From NCBI GenBank assembly GCA_031277015.1, contig JAISLZ010000004.1, positions 1-41,345 of the forward strand: a stretch of DNA of 41,345 nucleotides. The letters run 5' to 3'. A program made the position numbers and the translations under genes. Source of the stretch: Eubacteriales Family XIII. Incertae Sedis bacterium. GTDB lineage: Bacteria; Bacillota; Clostridia; Peptostreptococcales; Anaerovoracaceae. Under the pieces are notes generated by a model that saw only the letters and a program-made list of their open reading frames with translations, made no database searches and was not told the DNA's origin. Of this stretch, positions 34,094 through 40,982 are shown one piece after another. Position 1 is the first letter of the stretch. Each line of letters starts with the position of its first letter.

Positions 34094-34935
34094 TGGATAA
34101 TGGTTTCCACAATATTATGATTGATGAAATCGTAAAAAACGCGCTCATGGAGGATATCGGAACGGGTGATGTGACGACGCTGTCCACCGTAGCTGCAGAC
34201 AAAACCATAGCAGGCAAGTTCATCGCCAAAGAGAGCGGCGTCATATGCGGCATGCCCGTAGTGGAGCGCGTGTTCGCGCTGATGGATCATAGCATCGCCT
34301 TAGGGGTTCTGTGCGGCGACGGCGAATCGGTGGAGGCCGGCGCCGTTATAGCCGAAATTTCCGGCAGGGCGCAGCCCATCCTCTCGGGAGAGAGGGTGGC
34401 GCTCAACTTCCTCCAGAGGCTGTCGGGGATAGCGACGCGCACGCGCAGGTGCGTGGACACGGTCAAAACCACGAAGGCGAGGATCACGGACACGAGGAAG
34501 ACCACGCCAGGCCTCAGGGCGCTGGAGAAATACGCGGTAAAGACGGGGGGCGGGAGCAACCACAGGCTCGGCCTCTCGGACGGCGTGCTTCTCAAGGACA
34601 ACCACATCAGGGCTGCGGGGGGGATTGGGGCCGCAGTGAAAGCGGCTAGAAAAAACATTCCGCACACCTTGAAGATCGAGGTCGAGGTCGAGAACGAGCA
34701 TATGGTGAGGGAGGCATTGGACAGCGGCGCAGACATCATCATGCTGGACAACATGGGGATAGACGAGATAGCGTCCGCCGTGAAACTGATTTCAGGGCGC
34801 GCGCTCGTGGAAGCGTCCGGCAACATAGGGGACAAAGACCTGCTCACGGTCGCGCGGACAGGCGTCGATATTATTTCTATAGGCGCCCTGACCCATACGG
34901 TGAGGGCGATGGACATCAGCTTGCGATTTGGGTGA
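34090..34935 (+). CDS. nadC: Nicotinate-nucleotide diphosphorylase (carboxylating)
   Basis: Quinolinate phosphoribosyltransferase, converting quinolinate and PRPP to nicotinate mononucleotide. 281 residues, family length. Motifs: ALMEDIGTGDVTT (N-terminal), LNFLQRLSGIATRTR, ITDTRKTTPGLRALEKYAV with the conserved TRKT-PG loop, GGGSNHRLGLSDGVLLKDNH, EVEVEN, IMLDNM and the closing GVDIISIGALTH. ATGA overlap with nadB, last gene of the operon, followed by a good terminator. All three enzymes from aspartate to NaMN are thus made from one transcript. Confidence 0.97.
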   Translation: MMDNGFHNIMIDEIVKNALMEDIGTGDVTTLSTVAADKTIAGKFIAKESGVICGMPVVERVFALMDHSIALGVLCGDGESVEAGAVIAEISGRAQPILSGERVALNFLQRLSGIATRTRRCVDTVKTTKARITDTRKTTPGLRALEKYAVKTGGGSNHRLGLSDGVLLKDNHIRAAGGIGAAVKAARKNIPHTLKIEVEVENEHMVREALDSGADIIMLDNMGIDEIASAVKLISGRALVEASGNIGDKDLLTVARTGVDIISIGALTHTVRAMDISLRFG

Positions 34936-35010
34936 CGCCATGTGAACGGACATATTCGCCAAGCGTCAGGAGCTTTGCGTTTTCTGGGAGCAATCGCTGT
35001 GCCTTCCGAT

Positions 35011-35038
35011 GAATCGCGTTGACGGCGATTCTTTTTTT
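35011..35038 (+). terminator. Intrinsic terminator of nadABC
   Basis: GAATCGC / GCGATTC 7-bp stem with a 7-nt loop followed directly by seven T residues, 75 bp after the nadC stop. Confidence 0.85.
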
Positions 35039-35118
35039 ATCAGGTTCGTTTAAGGGGAGCGGTATAAGATGCTGGGCATAAATCATTTCACTGTTACCAG
35101 AAAGGAGCGACAAATACA

Positions 35119-35826
35119 ATGGAAGTGAAAGATACAAAGAAACGCAAATGGAACGTGATAACGCTTATCTGCATGGCGGCTATCATCGCGGGAGTGACGA
35201 CGACAGTCTCATTCGCGGCCGCGGGAAATGATCCCGCGGTGACGGCCTCGGATACTTCCGGGGGATACCCAGTGAAATCGGGGAACGCCAAGATTGCGCA
35301 GAAGATGTCCAATGGTAAATACCGGTACATCCTGTACGAAAATGGCACTGGCGTGTATTCATCCGATGGAGGAAAGACCTGGAAGAAGGATACGGAGAAG
35401 ACCGTCAGAATAACCAAGAAGGCGGCCGGGAAGAAAGCTGCCAACGCCAAGAAAAAGGCCGCAGAGCGGAAGAAAGCTGCCGACGCCAAGAAGAAATCCG
35501 CAGAGCGGAAGAAAGCCGCCGACGCCAAGAAGAAGGCCGCAGAGCGGAAGAAAGCTGCCGACGCCAAGAAGAAGGCCGCTGAGAGGAAGAAAGCTGCCGA
35601 CGCCAAGAAGAAGGCCGCAGAGAGGAAGAAAGCTGCCGACGCCAAGAAGAAGGCCGCTGAGAGGAAGAAAATGGCAAAAAAATCTACAGCCGACGTATTC
35701 CAAGGCAAAAATGGCGCCCCTGTGATCGGAAGGTACGTAGGTAAGGATACCAAGGTATCGTTTGATGGCGGCAAGACTTGGCAAAAGATCGCGGACCCCG
35801 TGAAAACTATCAGGCTTTCCGCCTAG
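35119..35826 (+). CDS. Secreted Lys/Ala-rich repeat protein with two Asp-box-like motifs
   Basis: Unrecognised protein of 235 residues. N-terminus: basic start, hydrophobic segment 13-32 and VSFAAAG, a probable cleavable signal. Residues 35-100 form a small domain ending in SSDGGKTWKK, a sialidase/BNR-type Asp-box. Residues 105-182 are six tandem copies of a 13-residue unit KKAADAKKKAAER, strongly basic and certainly helical. A second half-domain (190-235) repeats the same signature, SFDGGKTWQK, so the repeat is inserted between two related Asp-box hairpins (compare the tails KTVRIT and KTIRLS). The basic helix could bind wall polymers, DNA or heparin-like glycans; this is inference. AAAGGAG lies 12 bp before the ATG. 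It is a single-gene unit between two strong terminators. Confidence 0.75.
   Translation: MEVKDTKKRKWNVITLICMAAIIAGVTTTVSFAAAGNDPAVTASDTSGGYPVKSGNAKIAQKMSNGKYRYILYENGTGVYSSDGGKTWKKDTEKTVRITKKAAGKKAANAKKKAAERKKAADAKKKSAERKKAADAKKKAAERKKAADAKKKAAERKKAADAKKKAAERKKAADAKKKAAERKKMAKKSTADVFQGKNGAPVIGRYVGKDTKVSFDGGKTWQKIADPVKTIRLSA
35431..35664 (+). repeat. Six 39-bp in-frame tandem repeats
   Basis: Six nearly identical 39-bp units, differing at only a few positions (units 4 and 6 are identical), encode the 13-residue lysine repeat. Such near-perfect repeats are prone to slippage, so copy number probably varies among strains without breaking the frame. Confidence 0.9.
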
Positions 35827-35857
35827 AGGTGACTGGGTCATCACAAGCAATGCGAAA

Positions 35858-35891
35858 CTACGCGGCCGATCCCGGCCGCGTAGCGTTTTTT
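35858..35891 (+). terminator. Intrinsic terminator after the repeat protein
   Basis: Perfect 11-bp GC-rich stem (CTACGCGGCCG / CGGCCGCGTAG), ATCC loop, then CG and six T residues. Confidence 0.9.
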
Positions 35892-35906
35892 GCGTCATTG
35901 TGCAGT

Positions 35907-35912
35907 TATAAT
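35907..35912 (+). promoter_or_regulatory. -10 element upstream of the recombinase
   Basis: TATAAT 113 bp before the recombinase start, without a matching -35 at 16-18 bp. Possible promoter for the recombinase-ynbB pair, just past the preceding terminator. Confidence 0.35.
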
Positions 35913-36024
35913 GTAAGCTCGTTCGCAGGGAAATGATTTTCAGCCATATTGCGGCCGGCCATTTTACACAGAAGCGTAATGCCTGGTTCACCGTTCGGTA
36001 ATGGATTTGAGATAGAATAGGCGT

Positions 36025-37161
36025 ATGCCAAGGGAACTGCATGTACACAACAAGAGCGACCGACCGGACAATGTGGTCATGAAGGAAGCTCTCATAGACG
36101 AAAGGAGCGAGGCCATCCAGCAGGAACTTCCGAATTTCCTGCGCGGTTTTTTCGTCTATCTCAAGGGGAGCGTGCTGCCTATGACGCGGCTAGCCTACCT
36201 CGGGGACATACGCTTTTTCTTTCGTTACCTCATCGAAGAGACCGACCTGACGGCCGCGAAGGGGACGGGGGATATCAGGCAGGCTGACCTCGCGGGCGTG
36301 AAGGCGGTAGACGTGAACATCTTCCTCGACTACTGCCGACGCTACAAGATCGAGGGAGAGAAGGGCGTCTACGTGTACAGCAACGACAACAAGTCGCTCG
36401 CGCGCAAGCGTTCCTCGGTCTCCGTCCTGTTCAAGTATCTGTACCGCGACGAGCTCGTGCCGAAGAACATCACGGACGGCTTCGACCCGATCAGGCTGCC
36501 CAAGCCAGGGGACCGCGAGATCAAGCGATTAGAGGACGAGGAGGTGATGGCCATGCTCGACGCGGTAACCAGCGGCACGGGGCTGTCGAAGCGCGAGAAG
36601 GTATTCTGGCAGAGGACGCGGCTGCGCGACCGCGCGATACTCGTGCTCTTCGTGACCTACGGGCTCAGGCTCTCGGAGCTGCGCGAGCTGAACCTGTCGT
36701 CGTTCAACTTCGGGCGCGGCGAGTTCAGGATATACCGCAAGCGCGGCAAGGAGGCTACAATGCCGCTGAACAGGACCGCCGAGCGGGCACTGCGCGAATA
36801 CATAGGTTCGGAGCGCCGTCCCGCCGGGGAGGCGCCGGAAGGGCGACCAGCGGAGGGTGCGGCGGATAGCGACGCGCTCTTCCTCTCGCTTCGAGGCACA
36901 CGCCTCACGGAACGGCAGATACGCGAGCTCGTGAAGAAGTACACGGGCATCGCGCTCGGCTCCGGGCGCAGGGCCGGCTACAGCCCGCACAAGCTGCGCG
37001 CGACGACGGCGACCTCGCTCATAGAGCGCGGCAATTCGATATTCGATGTGCAGGAGCTGCTGAACCACGACAACATCACGACGACGCAGCTCTACGCTGC
37101 TCACCGTCGCAATGCCAAGCGCGAGCTCATAGATGATATGGAGTGGGACGATGAGGCGTGA
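36025..37161 (+). CDS. Tyrosine recombinase (XerC/D-like integrase family)
   Basis: Site-specific recombinase of 378 residues. N-terminal SAM-like core-binding domain (about 35-155) and catalytic domain (about 165-370). Catalytic set: Arg215 (GLRLSEL), Lys242 (KRGKEATMPL), His322 and Arg325 (SPHKLRAT), His348 (LLNHDN) and nucleophile Tyr357 (TTQLYA), all present, so it should be active. A 20-residue Gly/Pro/Glu-rich insertion (about 262-282) lies between the lysine hairpin and the HxxR helix. It is not next to any visible attachment site or phage gene, and the next gene overlaps its end by 11 bp, suggesting a resident chromosomal (dimer-resolution-like) rather than phage role. The ribosome site is weak. 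Target site is unknown. Confidence 0.88.
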   Translation: MPRELHVHNKSDRPDNVVMKEALIDERSEAIQQELPNFLRGFFVYLKGSVLPMTRLAYLGDIRFFFRYLIEETDLTAAKGTGDIRQADLAGVKAVDVNIFLDYCRRYKIEGEKGVYVYSNDNKSLARKRSSVSVLFKYLYRDELVPKNITDGFDPIRLPKPGDREIKRLEDEEVMAMLDAVTSGTGLSKREKVFWQRTRLRDRAILVLFVTYGLRLSELRELNLSSFNFGRGEFRIYRKRGKEATMPLNRTAERALREYIGSERRPAGEAPEGRPAEGAADSDALFLSLRGTRLTERQIRELVKKYTGIALGSGRRAGYSPHKLRATTATSLIERGNSIFDVQELLNHDNITTTQLYAAHRRNAKRELIDDMEWDDEA

Positions 37162-38443
37162 GCGCGGGCGTTCTTGCCATGACAGCCTCGGTATCAGCGG
37201 CGGCCTGATGGCGTTCGCTGAAAGCTGCGAGGCCGAGATCGCCGGGGGCTTTGCAGAGCACGACGATATATGCGCGCGCAACCAGGCCAAGGTACTTACC
37301 GCTTTCCGTAAGAACCGCGTGTCGGAGAGTCACTTCGCGTGGGCAACGGGCTATGGGCAGGGCGATGCGGGCAGGGATGTGACGGACCGCGTATTTGCGG
37401 ATGTGTTCGGCGCAGAGACGGCGCTCGCGAGGCCCATCATCACCTGCGGCACCCACGCGCTCGCGCTCGTATTCCAGGGAATACTCAGGCCGGGCGACGA
37501 GCTGCTGTACTGCACGGGCCTTCCATACGACAGCCTTCACAGTACGATTGGGCTGACAGGGCAGGGCATGGGCTCTCTCGCCGACTTCGGCATCACATTC
37601 CGCAAGGTAGACCTCTCCCCGGACGGCTTCATAGACATGGACGCCGTGAGGGAGGCGGTAGGCCCGCGTACGCGCATGGCCGCCGTACAGCGCGCAACGG
37701 GATATGAGGAGAGAAGGGCGCTGACCATGCCGGAGATCGCTTCGTGGGCGGCATCCGTGAAGGGCGTGAGCCACGGCATCATCACTATGGCGGACAACTG
37801 CTACGGCGAGTTCATCTCTGATACCGAGCCGACAGAGAACGGCGTAGACATCATGGCCGGGTCGCTCATCAAGAACCCCGGCGGCGGCCTCGCCCTGACT
37901 GGCGGCTACGTATGCGGTCGTGCCGACCTCGTGGAGGCCGTCAGCTACCGCATGACCTGCCCAGGCGTCGGCGGCGATATGGGCCTCATGTTCGGGCAGA
38001 CGAGGACAATGCTGCAAGGCCTGTTCCTCGCGCCCCAGACCGTGAACGGCGCGGTGAAGGGCGCTATGTTCTGCGCCGCCCTGTTCGGGAAGCTCGGCTA
38101 CCACGTCAGCCCCGGGCCGCTGGACGGGCGCAGCGACATCATCGAGACCGTGCGCCTGGGCAGCCCCGAAGCTATGGAGGCTTTCTGCGAGGGTGTGCAG
38201 GCGGCCGCACCCATAGACAGCTTCGTGACTCCCGTGTTCGAGGACATGCCGGAGTACGAGGACCCCATCATCATGGCCGCCGGCGCCTTCGTGCAGGGCT
38301 CGTCCATCGAAATGTCCGCGGACGGGCCGCGTCGCGAACCCTACAATATATACTTCCAGGGCGGGCTGTCGTACGAATATTCCAAGCTCGGCGTCCTTAT
38401 GGCCGCGCAGCGGCTGATAGACAGAGGGCTGCTCACGATTTAG
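37151..38443 (+). CDS. ynbB: Methionine gamma-lyase/aluminium-resistance family PLP protein (YnbB type)
   Basis: Fold-type-I PLP enzyme of about 430 residues. Visible motifs: THALALVFQGILRPGDELL (about 101-119), PYDSL, ADNCYGEF with the PLP-ring aspartate, and GSLIKNPGGGLALTGGYVCGR with the Schiff-base lysine at about residue 241. The family is often labelled aluminium resistance protein; a methionine gamma-lyase activity is suggested by homology only. In many Bacillota this gene stands right after miaA and hfq; here it is 16.6 kb from miaA. The start is ambiguous: the ATG at 37151 has GGAG about 8 bp upstream, while an ATG at 37133 would add six residues. Either overlaps the recombinase gene. 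Confidence 0.88.
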   Translation: MRRERGRSCHDSLGISGGLMAFAESCEAEIAGGFAEHDDICARNQAKVLTAFRKNRVSESHFAWATGYGQGDAGRDVTDRVFADVFGAETALARPIITCGTHALALVFQGILRPGDELLYCTGLPYDSLHSTIGLTGQGMGSLADFGITFRKVDLSPDGFIDMDAVREAVGPRTRMAAVQRATGYEERRALTMPEIASWAASVKGVSHGIITMADNCYGEFISDTEPTENGVDIMAGSLIKNPGGGLALTGGYVCGRADLVEAVSYRMTCPGVGGDMGLMFGQTRTMLQGLFLAPQTVNGAVKGAMFCAALFGKLGYHVSPGPLDGRSDIIETVRLGSPEAMEAFCEGVQAAAPIDSFVTPVFEDMPEYEDPIIMAAGAFVQGSSIEMSADGPRREPYNIYFQGGLSYEYSKLGVLMAAQRLIDRGLLTI

Positions 38444-38477
38444 GGCGCCTTGGCCGGGAAACGCCGGAATATGGACG

Positions 38478-38741
38478 ATGTTTATTGAATGGGTAAAAAA
38501 ACACAGATTCCGAATCCTTGCCGTAGCTGTATTGCTGTTTTTGGGGGTTTTGGACCACCTCTTCAAACTGAAACTGTTTTCGTTGGCCATGCTGGTTGTC
38601 GGGGGACTGAATTTCATATTCGCCGTACTACGATACAAGAATACGCGAAGCAAGGAAGAGGTCAAGAATATGGCTATGTGGGCCGCCATGCTCGCGTGGT
38701 TCACCTTCGCTTTTATCGACAGTTTCGGGCCGGACGCTTGA
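38478..38741 (+). CDS. Small multi-spanning membrane protein, unknown
   Basis: 87-residue protein, unrecognised. A basic start (WVKKHRFR) is followed by a hydrophobic helix at about 13-30, a second at about 33-52, a charged cytoplasmic stretch (RYKNTRSKEEVK), and a third hydrophobic segment at about 66-84. The positive-inside pattern supports a real membrane protein. The ribosome site (GGACG) is weak and an overlapping frame (38489-38779) is also open, so it is only moderately supported. It lies 34 bp after the ynbB-type gene and could be cotranscribed. Confidence 0.5.
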   Translation: MFIEWVKKHRFRILAVAVLLFLGVLDHLFKLKLFSLAMLVVGGLNFIFAVLRYKNTRSKEEVKNMAMWAAMLAWFTFAFIDSFGPDA

Positions 38742-38830
38742 GGGGGAGGCGGAGTGCAGGCGCTTGCCAGGTTTCCTAGTCAATCACATAAATTCGCTTG
38801 ACCTGTTACGACGAAGCTTATTTCATCCTT

Positions 38831-38890
38831 TTATATCATATAACATTTTATTATATTTTATTACATTCTATTACATTCTGTTATATTTTA
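38831..38890. repeat. AT-rich repeat with 10-bp period
   Basis: Six consecutive imperfect copies of a decamer close to TTAYATTTTA, in a region of nearly pure A+T that contrasts with the surrounding GC-rich sequence. The period equals one helical turn, which should curve the DNA. It ends about 60 bp before the ATPase gene. Confidence 0.7.
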
Positions 38891-38952
38891 TGATAAAATA
38901 CCGTCAGCAAGTACGTTGCCAAGATATTGAACGAAAGGCTAGGCTATGGGTT

Positions 38953-39987
38953 ATGTCTGAAACATTTAACACATTTTCGCCGTCTTTCGGAAACCGTCCG
39001 AATGCGCTGGTTGGCCGTCAAGATGTAATCGGGGAGTTCTTATCCGGATTGAAGGGCGTTCCCGGCAATATGAAACGCGCGACATTTTTTTCCGGACAAC
39101 GCGGAATGGGGAAAACCGCTCTTCTGCTCGAACTCGCGTCCAAAGCCGAAAAGATGGATTTCGTGGTTGCCAATGTGCTGGCTAATGCAGGCATGATGGA
39201 TGAAATCATTCAGTTGCTTCAGCTCAACGGGGCGGGATATGTGGACAAATCACCAGGACGCTTCAAGGCGATCAATGTCGGCGTGCCGGGATTTTCATTC
39301 GGCCTGACATTTTCGGATGAAATCAAAGAACTTGCCGCTACATACCAACATCTGGTCGGAGAGGGAAAGAACATCGCCATTGCCATGGCCGGCCTCTCTT
39401 CCGCAGTATCAGGGGTGCTCAACGGCAAAATGCTTACATTCCTGAACCGCGCCAACAAAGTCAGGCTTGCCTCTATCCCTCTCAACGATATCAGCATATA
39501 CTACTCTTCCGTTTTCAAAAGACTTGGGAAGAAGATCGATGCGGAGTCCCTGGAAAAAGCGGTCACAGCCACGAGGGGCTATCCATATCTGCTGCAGCTT
39601 GTGGGATACTATATTCTTGAATATGCAGGCGATTCACGCACCATTACACGGGACGCGGTGCAGCTTGCGGAAAACAGCGCCAAGCGGGAATTGATAGAAA
39701 CAGTATACTTGCCTAGCTTGAGGCCGCTGTCCAAAACAGACATGAAATTTCTCCGGGCAATGGCCGAAAGCGGCGAGAGCGGCACGGTAGCTGAAGTCAT
39801 GAAGCGCATGGACGCCTCGAACGCTACAGTGCAGCAGTATCGTGCGAGGCTTATTGCATCAGGTATCGTGACTTCATCTGCCCATGGCATGACTGCATCA
39901 GCAACGGCAATTTTGGATATGAGTTCAGCATACAAATTCACCCCGTGGACCGTACTTCCAACTAGTTCCAGGGGGGGGGCACAGTAA
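38953..39987 (+). CDS. AAA-type ATP-binding protein with wHTH, Walker B segment apparently missing
   Basis: 344-residue protein of the STAND/Cdc6-like ATP-binding family common in Actinobacteria and Clostridia (archaeal-type ATPase group). Opening NTFSPSFGNRPNALVGR, Walker A SGQRGMGKTALL (residues 47-58), sensor-like AMAGLSSAVSGVL (145-157), FLNRANKVRL, ATRGYPYLLQLVGYY, and a C-terminal winged helix (about 285-335, KMRASNATVQQYRARL-like region). Homologues I recall have about 45 more residues with a hydrophobic-DE Walker B between the region ending GFSFGLTF (120) and the ELAATYQHLVGEGK stretch (127-140); here these are joined directly. Hydrolysis may therefore be lost. The ATG at 38953 is preferred to one 189 bp upstream, whose extension is translated AT-repeat. 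Lower GC and the AT-rich upstream suggest transfer. Confidence 0.75.
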   Translation: MSETFNTFSPSFGNRPNALVGRQDVIGEFLSGLKGVPGNMKRATFFSGQRGMGKTALLLELASKAEKMDFVVANVLANAGMMDEIIQLLQLNGAGYVDKSPGRFKAINVGVPGFSFGLTFSDEIKELAATYQHLVGEGKNIAIAMAGLSSAVSGVLNGKMLTFLNRANKVRLASIPLNDISIYYSSVFKRLGKKIDAESLEKAVTATRGYPYLLQLVGYYILEYAGDSRTITRDAVQLAENSAKRELIETVYLPSLRPLSKTDMKFLRAMAESGESGTVAEVMKRMDASNATVQQYRARLIASGIVTSSAHGMTASATAILDMSSAYKFTPWTVLPTSSRGGAQ

Positions 39988-40042
39988 TCTAGGTTCACCT
40001 GAAACTGTCTATTACCTCATTAATATGAACTTTGATTTAGGC

Positions 40043-40071
40043 GCGGAGCGGGCCGACCGCTTCGCTTTTTT
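40043..40071 (+). terminator. Intrinsic terminator after the ATPase gene
   Basis: GCGGAGCGG / CCGCTTCGC 9-bp stem (one G-T pair), 5-nt loop, followed by six T residues, 55 bp after the stop. Confidence 0.85.
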
Positions 40072-40093
40072 GCGTGCGCCGATGAGTGCGCTA

Positions 40094-40125
40094 GCACAGC
40101 GGGGACGTACTTTTTTGTGTCATCC
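40094..40125. repeat. REP/RAYT-like intergenic motif
   Basis: The words CACAGCGGGGACGTAC and TTTTTTGTGTCATCC resemble the widespread GGGGACGGTTCTTTTGTGTCA-type motif that in Bacillota surrounds IS200-like/REP-associated transposases. Only one degenerate copy is in the window and no transposase. Recognition is from memory and tentative. Confidence 0.35.
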
Positions 40126-40163
40126 AAATCTTCCCGCTCACGCCGCAAACAAAGTTATCGTTT

Positions 40164-40179
40164 GGTATCCACGGATACC
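40164..40179. promoter_or_regulatory. Inverted repeat upstream of the pilin gene
   Basis: GGTATCC-AC-GGATACC, a perfect 7-bp dyad 47 bp before the pilin-like start. Too short a loop for a stable RNA hairpin but the size of a dimeric repressor site; candidate operator. Confidence 0.35.
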
Positions 40180-40226
40180 TTGCAATATAAATATCAATAA
40201 TTAATAGGAAAGGAAGGAAAATCTCA

Positions 40227-40982
40227 ATGAACATGATTCTAAGGAAACGACTGGTGAACAGGGGCGGGGCGCCGGACGCCGGGGTGGCCATGCGCCGCAG
40301 CAAAGGCTTCACTCTCGTGGAGGTCATCGTCGTACTCGTCATACTCGCGATACTCGCGGCCATCGCCATACCCGCGCTTACCGGCTACATCGACAAAGCT
40401 GAGGACAAGAAGTACATAGCGGATGCTCGCAATGCTATGGTCGCTCTGCGCACGGTAATTGATGAAGCCTATGCGGACGGGTCGATAAACAAGGGATTTG
40501 CTGAGCTCCCCTTGTCCAATACCAACTTGAAGCAAGATTGGTTATCCAACGGGACCCACTCCTGGGATGCTAGCAGCTTGAAGTATTGGAATCTGGAGTT
40601 CTTGGGGCGTATCAATGATGGATGGTCAGGCGTTAATTCAGATACTGTCAATACGAATGCCAGCCCCTCAGCGAGGACCTACTTCAAAAAAGCGGCCGAG
40701 TTAATGGAGACTCCATATCCTGACATGAAAACGGACCCGGGCTTTTGGGAGATATTACTTTTCGCTCCCAGATCGCCTGATAATACGTTGATGGGCGCCC
40801 CGGCTTTTATATGGCTGTATTTACCCGAAGGCGGTATTGTTGGTAAGTCCATGGTCGTTGTCACCTATGGATTGAATATAGTCGATACGACTCTTGAATG
40901 GTCTAGCTTTAGACTGGGATCAAATTTGTCTTACAGTTCTAACGCGGGTTATAAAGTATTTTATGACAAAAAATTTTCCTAA
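40227..40982 (+). CDS. Type IV pilin-like protein
   Basis: Prepilin of 251 residues with a class III signal: cleavage by prepilin peptidase is expected between Gly27 and Phe28 (KG-FTLVEV), with Glu at mature position 5, followed by the hydrophobic helix to about residue 49 and a globular C-terminal domain. The 27-residue leader is long; a second ATG at residue 22 (40290) would give the classic six-residue leader MRRSKG, but the first ATG has the far stronger ribosome site (AGGAAGG, 8 bp away). Leader and helix are GC-rich with common codons, whereas the C-terminal domain is visibly AT-richer. No assembly ATPase, platform protein or prepilin peptidase is nearby, so it is an isolated pilin or pseudopilin. 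Confidence 0.85.
   Translation: MNMILRKRLVNRGGAPDAGVAMRRSKGFTLVEVIVVLVILAILAAIAIPALTGYIDKAEDKKYIADARNAMVALRTVIDEAYADGSINKGFAELPLSNTNLKQDWLSNGTHSWDASSLKYWNLEFLGRINDGWSGVNSDTVNTNASPSARTYFKKAAELMETPYPDMKTDPGFWEILLFAPRSPDNTLMGAPAFIWLYLPEGGIVGKSMVVVTYGLNIVDTTLEWSSFRLGSNLSYSSNAGYKVFYDKKFS

Noticed and set aside
34916-35137. Minus-strand frame of 73 codons between nadC and the repeat protein
   Set aside because: It has a somewhat protein-like look, but it lacks a ribosome site, overlaps both neighbours, and part of it is just the palindromic nadC terminator; at most a decayed fragment.
35431-35664. Tandem repeats considered as a CRISPR-like array
   Set aside because: Units are contiguous without spacers and stay in frame, so they are coding repeats.
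37127-38704. A 525-codon open frame on the minus strand opposite the ynbB-type gene
   Set aside because: It is antisense to a well-supported PLP enzyme, has no recognisable domain, and is His/Arg/Ala-rich as expected for a shadow of GC-rich codons.
38489-38779. Alternative frame overlapping the small membrane protein
   Set aside because: Its translation is polar and Arg/His-rich with no pattern; the 38478 frame has clear membrane helices.
38764-38952. N-terminal extension of the ATPase frame
   Set aside because: It translates the AT-rich decamer repeats into a Tyr/Ile/Leu-rich run with no homology; the family N-terminus begins at the ATG at 38953.
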